Shown piece by piece: positions 8,057 through 16,655 of a stretch of 64,000 nucleotides of DNA. The position numbers and the translations under genes are program-made. Below the pieces are notes generated by a model. It did no database searches and was not told where the DNA came from. It saw only the letters and a program-made list of their open reading frames with translations. Source of the DNA: Streptomyces sp. HUAS 15-9 (GTDB lineage: Bacteria > Actinomycetota > Actinomycetes > Streptomycetales > Streptomycetaceae); the NCBI RefSeq assembly GCF_025642155.1, contig NZ_CP106798.1:7874001-7938000 (forward strand), in the 5' to 3' direction. Position 1 is the first letter of the stretch. The number at the start of each line of letters is the position of its first letter.

Positions 8057-8910
8057 AGGTTGTCCAGGTCCAGTTTGGCGGCCGCCTTGAGGACATCGTC
8101 CTGGTGCTTGAGGATCACGCCCAGGCTGTCCCGTACCACCGTCTCGTCGAGCGTGTCGGCGCCCAGCGCCAGCAGGGTGCGCGCCCAGTCGATCGTCTCG
8201 GCGACCGACGGCACCTTCCGCAGGTCCATCGCGCGCAGCGCGCCGATCACCCGCACCACGGACTCGGCCAGCGCCTCGCCGAGGCCGGGCACCTTCAGCC
8301 GTACGATCCGCCGCTCCAGCTCCTCGTCCGGGAAGCCGATGTGCAGGAACAGACAGCGCCGGCGCAGGGCCTCGGACAGCTCACGGCTGGCATTGGAGGT
8401 CAGTACGACGAACGGGCGGCGGGTGGCCGCGATGGTGCCCAGCTCGGGGACGGTCACCTGGAAGTCGCTGAGCACCTCCAGGAGCAGCCCCTCCACCTCG
8501 ACGTCGGCCTTGTCGGTCTCGTCGATCAGCAGCACCTTGGGGTCGTCGCCGCGGATGGCGGTCAGCAGCGGACGCGCGAGCAGGAACTCCTCGCTGAAGA
8601 TGTCCGTGCGCGTCTCGTCCCAGGTCTCGTCCCTGCCGGCGGTGATCCGCAGCAGCTGCTTGGCGTGGTTCCACTCGTACAGCGCGCGGGACTCGTCGAC
8701 GCCCTCGTAGCACTGCAGCCGTACCAGCCGGGCGTCCGCTACCTGGGCGACGGCCTTGGCCAGCTCCGTCTTGCCGACCCCCGCGGGGCCCTCCACCAGC
8801 AGCGGCTTGCCCAGCCGGTCGGCCAGGAAGACGGTCGTGGCGACGGCGGGCGACGCCAGATAGCCGGTCTCGGCGAGGCGTGCGGAGACGTCGTCTACGG
8901 AAGTGAACAA
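8053..8910 (-). CDS. MoxR-type AAA+ ATPase
   Basis: 285 residues. Walker A GPAGVGKTELAKAVA, Walker B VLLIDETDKAD, sensor 1 VVLTSNASRELSEALRRRCLF and the arginine-finger region are all present, in the order seen in the CoxD/APE2220 branch of MoxR ATPases. The start is a TTG at 8910 supported by GGAGG 8 nt upstream. It overlaps the VWA gene by 4 bp, so the two are translated together and probably form one complex. Confidence 0.92.
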   Translation of the reverse strand: MFTSVDDVSARLAETGYLASPAVATTVFLADRLGKPLLVEGPAGVGKTELAKAVAQVADARLVRLQCYEGVDESRALYEWNHAKQLLRITAGRDETWDETRTDIFSEEFLLARPLLTAIRGDDPKVLLIDETDKADVEVEGLLLEVLSDFQVTVPELGTIAATRRPFVVLTSNASRELSEALRRRCLFLHIGFPDEELERRIVRLKVPGLGEALAESVVRVIGALRAMDLRKVPSVAETIDWARTLLALGADTLDETVVRDSLGVILKHQDDVLKAAAKLDLDNL

Positions 8911-8949
8911 CGGGGCCTCCGGCTGGTTCGGGTTCGGTGTCCAGGTCCC

Positions 8950-8980
8950 TATCTAAGCGCTTGTTCAGCGCCCCTGTCAC
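8950..8980 (-). promoter_or_regulatory. Possible promoter of the moxR-vwa operon
   Basis: On the minus strand GTGACA (8975-8980) and TAGATA (8950-8955) are spaced 19 bp apart, about 40 bp before the TTG start. An AAGCGCTT palindrome (8955-8962) overlaps the -10 edge and could be a regulator site. Confidence 0.35.
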
Positions 8981-9076
8981 CTGGGTACCGCGGTGGTGAC
9001 CGCTCCGTGACGACAGTGACCGTACTGGTGCCGTGCCCGCCTTCCCGTCGGGCGGCGGTGCGGGTACAGGTTGTCC

Positions 9077-10030
9077 ATGACGAGCAACGGGGGCTGCCGC
9101 CGATCGAGGTGGCGGAGATTACGCGACGCGGTGCTGGGCGCCCGCACCGACACGAAGGCCGACGGACTGGCCAACCTGGTGGAACCGGGCCGCGAGGCGG
9201 CGTACGAGCAGTTCATCGTCGGCTGTCCCGGCCAGCACATGAACCTCCAGCTGATCCACGGCGAGGCACAGCGGTCGTTCGAGTACGAGACCCGGCAGTC
9301 GCTGCGGATCACGGTCGGCTGTGTCCTGGGCAATGTACTGCGCGACCCGCGGCTGGCCGGCGGGGAGTGCGACAGGCATCTCAAGGAGTACCTCAACAAG
9401 GAGATCGCGGGCCTGCGGGCCCGGATCGACCAGGACTGCGCGCTCGCCGTGAGCCGCGGCATCAACGTCGGACTCAGCCTCGGCGCGCTGATCAGCCTGG
9501 TGCTGCTGAGCGCGCCGCTCGTGGTGGGGGCCGCGGGGCTGCTCGACGTCCTGAGCGTGGACATCGGGTGCAGCGACCGGTGGAACCTGATGGGCGCCTT
9601 CGTGTGCGGCGGGGTGGGCGCGTTCGGCGCGGTGCTCAGCGTGCTGGTACGGCTGCGCAGGAACGGGGAGGCGCTCGTCCGCCGGCGGACCAACGGCGAC
9701 CGTGGCACCGTGGCCCCGGGGCAGCTGGCGCGCGGCATGCGCCACGAGGGCGTGTACCGGGTGTTCGTCGGCTGGATCCTGGCCCTGGCGGTGTACTTCC
9801 TGCTCAACGCGGACATCGTGCAGGTGATCGACACGCCCGCGACCACCGGCGAGATCTGCGCCGCCCACGCGGACGGGGCGGGCACCGCGTTCTGGGGCTT
9901 CTGGTGTGCGGTCGGCTTCCTGGCCGGCTTCAACGAGCGCTGGGCCTTCGGCCTGCTTGACCGCTCCCGGACCGACCGCCGTGACCAGCCCCCGCGCCAG
10001 GCGCCGACCACCGACACCAGCGGCAGCTGA
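9077..10030 (+). CDS. Hypothetical membrane protein
   Basis: 317 residues from ATG at 9077 (a TTG two codons earlier is possible; no strong ribosome-binding site at either). The N-terminal ~130 residues are soluble and include DGLANLVEPGREAAYEQFIVGC and GHEC-like Cys-containing segments, followed by hydrophobic helices at roughly 130-155, 170-190, 225-245 and 270-290 and an Arg-rich linker between the second and third. The C-terminus is a short charged tail. I do not recognise the family. It is flanked by the divergent moxR operon and the convergent lutC, so it stands alone. Confidence 0.7.
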   Translation: MTSNGGCRRSRWRRLRDAVLGARTDTKADGLANLVEPGREAAYEQFIVGCPGQHMNLQLIHGEAQRSFEYETRQSLRITVGCVLGNVLRDPRLAGGECDRHLKEYLNKEIAGLRARIDQDCALAVSRGINVGLSLGALISLVLLSAPLVVGAAGLLDVLSVDIGCSDRWNLMGAFVCGGVGAFGAVLSVLVRLRRNGEALVRRRTNGDRGTVAPGQLARGMRHEGVYRVFVGWILALAVYFLLNADIVQVIDTPATTGEICAAHADGAGTAFWGFWCAVGFLAGFNERWAFGLLDRSRTDRRDQPPRQAPTTDTSGS

Positions 10031-10058
10031 CCCGGAACCGACGGCCGGGGCCCCGGTG

Positions 10059-10700
10059 TCAGTTCACCAGCACGACCTCCAGGGTCCGCGGCCCGTGCAC
10101 CCCTTCCACCCGGTCCAGCTCGATGTCGCTGGTCGCCGACGGCCCGGAGATCCAGGTCAACGGGCGGGTCGGGTCCAGGCGTTCCAGGGCCTGCGGGACG
10201 GCGGAGACGACCTGCCCGGGGACGCGGACCACGCAGATGTGATGGTCGGGGACAAGGGTGATCCGGCGGCGCCCCTGGTCGGGGCCGCCGTCCAGCACGA
10301 GGGTGCCCGTCTCGGCGATCGCCACCGCGCACGCCGTGACCACGCTGTCCACCCGGTCGAGTTCCTGCGGGGTGCTGTCCGGCCGGTCGGCGACCCGCGC
10401 GACCTCCGTGGCCGCCAGCCAGGCTTCGTCGAGCCCGGCCGGGACCAGCACCGAGGCCGACTCCCGCGCGGCCAGCAACCCGGCGATCACCGAAGGGAGT
10501 TCAGCGGCCGTACAGCGGTGCACGAGCGCCCGGTAGTCCGCCAGGTTCTCCGCGAGCACGTCCACCGTCTCCGTCCCGGTGCGCTCGCCGTGCTCGCGCA
10601 GATAGTCCCGGGGGACGGCCTGCTCGTACGGCGTGTCGTCCCGCGGGACGTCCGCGAGCGCGCGCTCCACCCGGCCCAGGATGCGTTCCCTGCTGCTCAC
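10059..10700 (-). CDS. lutC: Lactate utilization protein C (LUD domain)
   Basis: 213 residues from the GTG at 10700, which overlaps the lutB stop by 4 bp. The LUD fold is seen in SSRERILGRVERALADV, VLVPAGLDEAWLAATE, and the family block ACAVAIAETGTLVLDGGPDQGRRRITLVPDHHICVV. LutC is the third component of the LutABC complex that oxidises L-lactate to pyruvate. It ends the rhaI-rhaEW-rhaB-lutABC string; the next gene is convergent. Confidence 0.93.
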   Translation of the reverse strand: MSSRERILGRVERALADVPRDDTPYEQAVPRDYLREHGERTGTETVDVLAENLADYRALVHRCTAAELPSVIAGLLAARESASVLVPAGLDEAWLAATEVARVADRPDSTPQELDRVDSVVTACAVAIAETGTLVLDGGPDQGRRRITLVPDHHICVVRVPGQVVSAVPQALERLDPTRPLTWISGPSATSDIELDRVEGVHGPRTLEVVLVN

Positions 10701-12208
10701 TTGGCGGCCCCCTTGTCGCCGTTCTCGCCGCTCGTGCGCCGCCACCAGTCACGGAAGGGCTCGGGAGGCACGGTCGGCAGATCGCGGGTGCCGGTCCACG
10801 CCCGGCCGGGGCCCGGGAGCGTACGGGGATGCAGGCGGCGGGTGCGGGAGGCGAGCCGCTGGCCGGTGCGCAGGGCGCCCGGGTGGGTGAAAGCCCAACG
10901 CGCCGCGCGCATGGCGGCCCGCTCGGCGGCATGCCCCTTCGCGGGTTGCAGCACCACCTTGTTGCCGTCCCGGATCGTCCGACCGCCCTGCACGACCCGC
11001 TCGCGCAGATGCACCAGCACCTCGGGGATGTCGATGGCCACCGGGCACACCTCGTAACAGGCCCCGCAGAGCGAGGAGGCATAGGGGAGGGAGGCGTCGA
11101 TCTCGCTCGCCGTGCCCCGGAGCTGGGGGCTGAGGATGGCGCCGATCGGGCCGGGGTAGACCGAGCCGTACGCATGGCCGCCCGCACGCTCGTACACCGG
11201 GCACACATTGAGACACGCCGAGCAGCGGATGCAGCGCAGCGCCTGGCGTCCGACCTGGTCGGCGAGCGTGTCGGTGCGGCCGTTGTCGAGCAGGACCAGA
11301 TGGAAGGTGCTGGGGCCGTCCTCGTCCGTGGTGCCGGTCCACATGCTCGTGTACGGGTTCATGCGCTCGGCCGTGGAGGAGCGGGGGAGGGTCTGCAGGA
11401 ACACCTCCAGGTCCCGCCAGGCCGGCACGATCTTCTCGATGCCAACGACGGAGATCAGGGTCTCGGGCAGGGTCAGGCACATCCGGCCGTTGCCCTCCGA
11501 CTCGACCACGACCAGTGTGCCGGTCTCGGCGACCATGAAGTTGGCGCCGGAGACACCGACCTTGGCGCGCAGGAACTTCTCCCGCAGATGGAGGCGGGCG
11601 GCCTCGGCCAGTTCGGCGGGCGTGTCGGTCAGGCCCTCGGGGGCCGGGCGGCCCCACTCGCCCATCTCGGCGCGGAAGATGTCCCGGATCTCGCCCCGGT
11701 TGCGGTGGATCGCCGGGACCAGGATGTGCGAGGGCCGGTCCTTGCCCAACTGCACGATCAGCTCGGCGAGATCGGTCTCGTAGGCGCGGATGCCCTCCGC
11801 CTCCAGCGCCTCGTTGAGCCCGATCTCCTGCGTGGCCATCGACTTGACCTTGACGACCTCCGACTCGCCGGTCTCCTTGACCAGTCGAGCCACGATCCGG
11901 TTGGCCTCGTCGGCGTCCACGGCCCAGTGGACGGTGCCCCCGGCCGCCGTCACCGACTCCTCCAACTGCACCAGGTAGCGGTCGAGGTGACGGAGCGTAT
12001 GGTCCTTGATCCGCTTGCCGGCCTCCCGCAGCGCCGCCCAGTCGGACACCTCCGCCACCGCCTGCGCCCGCTTGGCGCGGATGGTGTGGGTGGCGTGCCG
12101 CAGATTGCCGCGCAGGGTCTGATCGTGCACGGCCTCTCGCGCGGCTTCGGGAAAGGCCGGATGGGTGGGTGGGGGAGACCCGGGCATCCCCACGAACGTT
12201 CCGCTCAT
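10697..12208 (-). CDS. lutB: Lactate utilization iron-sulfur protein B
   Basis: 503 residues from the ATG at 12208, overlapping lutA by 4 bp (ATGA). The LUD-like region (residues ~60-290) contains GVSGANFMVAETGTLVVVESEGNGRMC; then two 4Fe-4S ligand sets, CIRCSACLNVCPVY and CGACYEVCPVAIDIP, and the C-terminal LutB domain. Together with LutA and LutC it passes electrons from L-lactate to the respiratory chain. In this operon it receives the L-lactate made by the aldolase-dehydrogenase RhaEW. Confidence 0.95.
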   Translation of the reverse strand: MSGTFVGMPGSPPPTHPAFPEAAREAVHDQTLRGNLRHATHTIRAKRAQAVAEVSDWAALREAGKRIKDHTLRHLDRYLVQLEESVTAAGGTVHWAVDADEANRIVARLVKETGESEVVKVKSMATQEIGLNEALEAEGIRAYETDLAELIVQLGKDRPSHILVPAIHRNRGEIRDIFRAEMGEWGRPAPEGLTDTPAELAEAARLHLREKFLRAKVGVSGANFMVAETGTLVVVESEGNGRMCLTLPETLISVVGIEKIVPAWRDLEVFLQTLPRSSTAERMNPYTSMWTGTTDEDGPSTFHLVLLDNGRTDTLADQVGRQALRCIRCSACLNVCPVYERAGGHAYGSVYPGPIGAILSPQLRGTASEIDASLPYASSLCGACYEVCPVAIDIPEVLVHLRERVVQGGRTIRDGNKVVLQPAKGHAAERAAMRAARWAFTHPGALRTGQRLASRTRRLHPRTLPGPGRAWTGTRDLPTVPPEPFRDWWRRTSGENGDKGAAK

Positions 12209-12960
12209 AGGGCCGGCTCCTCCTCCGTGCTCGCCAGGATCTCCGCGATGTGCACCGGCCGCAGGTCGGCCCCGAGCCGGGTCATGGTGCCGCTGATGTG
12301 CATCAGGCAGGAGTTGTCGCCGGCGCACAGCACCTCCGCGCCCGTCGACTCGGCGTTGCGCACCTTGTCGGCGCCCATCGCCGCCGAGACGTCGGAGTTC
12401 TTCACCGCGAAGGTCCCGCCGAAGCCGCAGCACTCGTCGGCCCCGGGCAACTCGACCAACTCCAGCCCTTTCACGGCCTGGAGCAGTCGTCGTGGCCGGT
12501 CGCCGAGCCCCAGACTCCGCAGCCCGTGGCAGGTCGGGTGGTACGTGACCCGGTGCGGGTAGTACGCCCCGACGTCCGTCACCCCCAGCACATCCACCAG
12601 GAACTCCGTCAGCTCGTACGTCTTCGGGACCACCGGCGCCAGGGTGGCCGCGAGCGTGTCCCCGCGGCCCTCCGCCCGCGCCCGTTCACCCATCCGCGGA
12701 TACAGCTCCCGCACCATCGCCCCGCACGAGCCGGACGGTGTGACGATCGCCTCGTACTCCCCGAAGACATCGGAGAAATGCCGGGCAAGCGGCTCCGCCT
12801 CATGGCGGTAACCGGTGTTGTAGTGCGCCTGCCCGCAACAGGTCTGCGCCATCGGGAAGTCGACGTCGACGCCCAGTCTGGTCAGCAGTTTCACCACCGC
12901 CCGACCGGTGTCCGGATAGAGCGTGTCGTTGACGCAGGTCAGGAACAGGGCGACACGCAT
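12205..12960 (-). CDS. lutA: Lactate utilization protein A (CCG-domain Fe-S subunit)
   Basis: 251 residues, ATG at 12960 with AAGGAG 6 nt upstream. Two cysteine-rich CCG domains are clear: TCVNDTLYPDTG with QTCCGQAHYNTGYR, and TYHPTCHGLRSLG with GADECCGFGGTFAVKN. These bind Fe-S clusters in heterodisulfide-reductase-type and lactate oxidases. Only 72 bp without a hairpin separate it from rhaB, which suggests co-transcription with the rhamnose genes. Confidence 0.95.
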   Translation of the reverse strand: MRVALFLTCVNDTLYPDTGRAVVKLLTRLGVDVDFPMAQTCCGQAHYNTGYRHEAEPLARHFSDVFGEYEAIVTPSGSCGAMVRELYPRMGERARAEGRGDTLAATLAPVVPKTYELTEFLVDVLGVTDVGAYYPHRVTYHPTCHGLRSLGLGDRPRRLLQAVKGLELVELPGADECCGFGGTFAVKNSDVSAAMGADKVRNAESTGAEVLCAGDNSCLMHISGTMTRLGADLRPVHIAEILASTEEEPAL

Positions 12961-13032
12961 CGCGGCTCCTTGGGGTCGATCATCGGATGAGTGCAGGGTA
13001 GTGGGCGGGGACGGGTGCGGGGAGACCCCGGC

Positions 13033-14481
13033 TCACCGCGCGCCGAGTCGGGCCTCGGCCTCCCGCCAGCGCGCCGTCGTGCCGAGCGGCTCGTACCGGC
13101 TGAGCGGCTGGGTGCGGGCGACCAGTCGGCGCAGGTCGGTGTGATCGCCGGCCAGACCGTGCGCGCGCGCCTGGACCAGCACGTTGCCGAGGGCCGCGGC
13201 CTCCGCCGGACCCGCCACCACCGGCAGCCCGCAGGCGTCGGCGGTCAGTTGGCACAGCAGCGCGTTGCGGGTGCCGCCGCCGACCACGTGAACGACGTCC
13301 ACCGGATGACCGGCCAGCCGCTGCGCGTCGGTCACGGCCCGGCGATGGGCCAGAGCGAGGGAGTCCAGGATGCACCGCGTGACCTCGCCGGGGGCGAGCG
13401 GCACCGGCTGCCCGGTCGCCCGGCAGACCTCGGCGATCCGCTCCGGCATCCGGCCCGGCGCCAGGAACGCCGGGTCCCCCGCGTCCACGACCGACCGCAG
13501 CGCCGGAACCTCGGCCGCCGCGCGCAGCAGCCCGCCGAGATCCGGATCGCCCCAGGCCCGTACGCACTCCTGCAACAGCCACAGCCCCATGATGTTGCGG
13601 AGATACCGGACCGTGCCGTCCAGCCCCAGTTCGTTGGTGAAGTTGGCGACGCGGCTCTCCTCGGTGAGCACCGGCGCGTCCAGCTCAAGGCCCGCCAGGG
13701 ACCAGGTGCCGGTGCAGATGTAGGCGAAGCGCTCGCCGACGGCCGGGACCGCGGCCACCGCCGAAGCCGTGTCGTGCGAGCCGACCGCCGTCACCGGCAC
13801 GGGACCGGAGAGCCCCGTCGCCTCCAGCACCTCCGCCCGCAGTAGACCCGCCGGATCGCCCGGCTGCCGCAGCGGTGCGAAGAGGCCGAGGTCGATGCCC
13901 AGGCGGGCGGCGACGTCGTACGACCACTCGCGGGTGCGGGGATCGATGAGCTGGGTGGTGGAGGCGTTGGTGAGCTCCGTGCCCTGCTCGCCCGTCAGCC
14001 AGTAGGCGATCAGGTCGGGAACGAGCAACAGGCGTGCGGCATGGGCGAGTTGCCGGGTGTCGCGGGCCGCCGTCAGCTGGAACAGGGTGTTGATGGGCGC
14101 GTACTGCAGTCCGGTCGCCGCGTACAGCTCGGGGGCGGGCACGGTCGCCCACACCTTCTCCGCGGCGCCCTCGGTGCGGGCATCCCGGTAGTGCACGGGG
14201 TTGCCGAGCAGGGCTCCGTCGGCGTCGAGCAGCCCGTAGTCCACGCCCCACCCGTCGATGCCGACGGAGTCCACCTGCCCGGCCGCCCCCAGCCCCTCCA
14301 GCACCCCGGCGTACAGCGCGAGGACGTCCCAGCGCAGCCCCTCCGGCACCCGGACGGGCCGGTTGGGAAAACGATGCGCTTCGGCCAGCTCCAGGCTGCC
14401 GGGGCCGACACGCCCGACCATGACGCGCCCGCTGGAGGCACCGAGGTCGACCGCCGCGTACGACTTCACGGCGGCGCTCAC
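13033..14481 (-). CDS. rhaB: Rhamnulokinase
   Basis: 482 residues. FGGY-type sugar kinase: N-terminal AAVDLGASSGRVMVGRV is the phosphate-1 motif, IGIDGWGVDYGLLD is the family sugar-binding region, TAVGSHDTASAVAAVP holds phosphate-2, and VVGGGTRNALLCQLTADACGLPV is the adenosine motif of this family. It phosphorylates L-rhamnulose to L-rhamnulose 1-phosphate. The start is a GTG overlapping the rhaEW stop by 4 bp, so the two are translationally coupled. Confidence 0.95.
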   Translation of the reverse strand: MSAAVKSYAAVDLGASSGRVMVGRVGPGSLELAEAHRFPNRPVRVPEGLRWDVLALYAGVLEGLGAAGQVDSVGIDGWGVDYGLLDADGALLGNPVHYRDARTEGAAEKVWATVPAPELYAATGLQYAPINTLFQLTAARDTRQLAHAARLLLVPDLIAYWLTGEQGTELTNASTTQLIDPRTREWSYDVAARLGIDLGLFAPLRQPGDPAGLLRAEVLEATGLSGPVPVTAVGSHDTASAVAAVPAVGERFAYICTGTWSLAGLELDAPVLTEESRVANFTNELGLDGTVRYLRNIMGLWLLQECVRAWGDPDLGGLLRAAAEVPALRSVVDAGDPAFLAPGRMPERIAEVCRATGQPVPLAPGEVTRCILDSLALAHRRAVTDAQRLAGHPVDVVHVVGGGTRNALLCQLTADACGLPVVAGPAEAAALGNVLVQARAHGLAGDHTDLRRLVARTQPLSRYEPLGTTARWREAEARLGAR

Positions 14482-16517
14482 CGCAGGAACGCGGCCGCCA
14501 CACCCGCGTCGACCGGGACGTGCAGCCCTGTGGTGTGCGTCAGGTCCCCGCCCGTGAGCGCGAACACGGCGTTCGCGACATGCTCCGGCAACACCTCCCG
14601 CTTGAGGATGGTCCGCTGAGCGTAGAACTCGCCCAGCTTCTCCTCCTCGACCCCGTACACCGCCGCCCGCTGCGCGCCCCAGCCCCCGGCGAAGATCCCG
14701 GAACCGCGCACCACACCGTCCGGGTTGACCCCGTTGACCCGGATCCCATGACCACCCAACTCGACGGCCAGCAAACGCACTTGATGGGCCTGGTCGGCCT
14801 TGGTGGCGGAGTAGGCGATGTTGTTCGGCCCGGCGAAGACGGCGTTCTTCGAGGCGATGTAGACGATGTCGCCGCCCAGCCCCTGCGCGATCATCACCCG
14901 GGCCGCCTCCCGCGACACCAGGAAGGAACCGCGGGCCATGATGTCGTGCTGGCGGTCCCAGTCCTCGGCCGAGGTCTCCAGCAGCGGCTTGGAGATGGAG
15001 ATCCCCGCGTTGTTGACCACGAGGTCGACCCCGCCGAAGGCGAGCACCGCCGCCTTGAACGCCGCGGTGATCCGGGCCTCGTCCGTCACGTCCACGGTCA
15101 CCGCCACGGCCATGTCCGGCCCGCCCAGCTCCTCGACGACCTTCCCGGCGTTCTCGGCATCGAGGTCGGCGACGACGACACAGGCCCCCTCGGCGACCAG
15201 CCGACGCGCGATCGCCCTCCCGATCCCGCTGCCCGCGCCCGTCACCAGCGCCACCCGGGTCGCCAGGGCCTTCGGCCTCGGCATCCGCCGGAGCTTGGCC
15301 TCCTCCAGCGCCCAGTACTCGATGCGGAACTTCTCCGACTCCTCGATCGGCGCGTACGTCGACACCGCCTCGGCCCCGCGCATCACATTGATCGCGTTGA
15401 CGTAGAACTCACCGGCCACGCGCGCCGTCTGCTTGTCCTTGCCGAAGCTGAACATGCCCACGCCGGGTACCAGCACGATCGCCGGGTCGGCGCCGCGCAT
15501 GGCGGGGGAGTCGGGAAGCGCGTGCCGCCGGTAGTAGGCCGCGTATTCCTCGCGGTACTCGGCGTGCAGCTCCTTCAGCCGTGCGACGGCTTCCTCCAAC
15601 GGCACGGCCGGCGGCAGGTCCAGGACGAGGGGCCGTACCTTCGTCCGCAGGAAGTGGTCGGGGCACGACGTACCCAGCGCGGCGAGCCGCGGGTGCTCGC
15701 CGCGGGCCAGGAAGTCGAGGACGGCGTCGGAGCCGTCGAAGTGCCCGACCTGCGCCCGGTCCTGGGAGGCGACGGCACGGACGTACGGCGCGAGCGCGGC
15801 CGCCCGCTCCCGCCGCGCACCCTCGGGCAGCGCCTCGTACCCCTCGATCACGGGCCCGAACGGCTCCGCCTTCCCGCGCTCGGCGAGGAAGGCCTCGGCG
15901 GTACGGATGATGTGCAGCGAGTTCCGCTCGCACTCCTCGGAGCTGTCACCCCACGCGGTGATCCCGTGCCCACCGAGGACGCACCCGATGGCCTGCGGGT
16001 TGGCCTCCTTGATCGCGGCGATGTCCAGCCCGAGCCGGAACCCGGGCCGCCGCCACGGCACCCACACCACGGTGTCGCCGAAGCACTCGGCGGTCAGCTT
16101 CTCCCCGCCGACGGCACACGCGAGCGCGATGCCGGAGTCGGGGTGCAGATGGTCCACGTGCGGGGCGTCCACCAGCCCGTGCATGGCGGTGTCGATGGAC
16201 GGCGCCGCTCCGCCCTTCCCGTGCAGGCAGTAGTCCAACGCGGCGACCATCTCGTCCTCGCGCTCGACGCCCGGGTAGACGTCCGCGAGCGCCCGAAGCC
16301 GATCGAGCCGCAACACGGCGAGCCCTCCTTCGGTGAGTGTCCCGAGGTCACCCCCGGACCCCTTCACCCACATGAGCTCGACGTCCCCGCCGGTCACGGG
16401 ATCGGTGTCGGTGCCTTTGGCGGACGCGTTGCCACCGGCGTAGTTGGTATTGCGGGGGTCGGCGCCGAGCCGATGGGAACGGGAGAGGAGAGCGGCGGCT
16501 TCGGGGTGGGGTGCCAT
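14478..16517 (-). CDS. rhaEW: Bifunctional rhamnulose-1-phosphate aldolase / lactaldehyde dehydrogenase
   Basis: 679 residues from the ATG at 16517 (AAGGA about 10 nt upstream). Residues ~1-415 are a class II aldolase/adducin-type domain: SRSHRLGADPRNTNYAGGN, the zinc-site region DAPHVDHLHPDSGIALA and CVLGGHGITAWG. Residues ~420-679 are a short-chain dehydrogenase with TGAGSGIG, NNAGIS and the catalytic Y-S-A-T-K. The fusion matches the RhaEW enzymes described from comparative genomics of rhamnose catabolism: the aldolase half splits rhamnulose 1-phosphate into DHAP and L-lactaldehyde and the SDR half oxidises the aldehyde to L-lactate. Its neighbours rhaI, rhaB and lutABC supply and consume its substrates and products. 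Confidence 0.93.
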   Translation of the reverse strand: MAPHPEAAALLSRSHRLGADPRNTNYAGGNASAKGTDTDPVTGGDVELMWVKGSGGDLGTLTEGGLAVLRLDRLRALADVYPGVEREDEMVAALDYCLHGKGGAAPSIDTAMHGLVDAPHVDHLHPDSGIALACAVGGEKLTAECFGDTVVWVPWRRPGFRLGLDIAAIKEANPQAIGCVLGGHGITAWGDSSEECERNSLHIIRTAEAFLAERGKAEPFGPVIEGYEALPEGARRERAAALAPYVRAVASQDRAQVGHFDGSDAVLDFLARGEHPRLAALGTSCPDHFLRTKVRPLVLDLPPAVPLEEAVARLKELHAEYREEYAAYYRRHALPDSPAMRGADPAIVLVPGVGMFSFGKDKQTARVAGEFYVNAINVMRGAEAVSTYAPIEESEKFRIEYWALEEAKLRRMPRPKALATRVALVTGAGSGIGRAIARRLVAEGACVVVADLDAENAGKVVEELGGPDMAVAVTVDVTDEARITAAFKAAVLAFGGVDLVVNNAGISISKPLLETSAEDWDRQHDIMARGSFLVSREAARVMIAQGLGGDIVYIASKNAVFAGPNNIAYSATKADQAHQVRLLAVELGGHGIRVNGVNPDGVVRGSGIFAGGWGAQRAAVYGVEEEKLGEFYAQRTILKREVLPEHVANAVFALTGGDLTHTTGLHVPVDAGVAAAFLR

Positions 16518-16556
16518 GATCTTCGGGTCCTTACTCAGAAGACGGTGAGTGCAAGT

Positions 16557-16630
16557 CTTCAGGGCGCGGGGCTGTATCGATATGCGGCTCCGCCGCGTGG
16601 GCGCGACCAGCCACGACGAACGCGCAGCCC
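16557..16630. repeat. Interspersed intergenic element resembling a recurrent Streptomyces sequence
   Basis: The gap between rhaI and rhaEW holds a block that runs GGCGCGGGGCTGTATCGATA, then GCGGCTCCGCCGC, then GGCGCGACCAGCCACGACGA. From memory, near-identical strings recur in gaps of many Streptomyces genomes. It includes a TATCGATA palindrome and a short GCGG-CCGC hairpin. No second copy occurs in this window. Confidence 0.5.
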
Positions 16631-16655
16631 GCAACGAACAGATCCCGGCAGACGC

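Noticed and set aside
10045..10056. CCGGGGCCCCGG palindrome between the 9077 gene and lutC as a terminator
   Set aside because: It has no loop and could equally be chance in GC-rich DNA.
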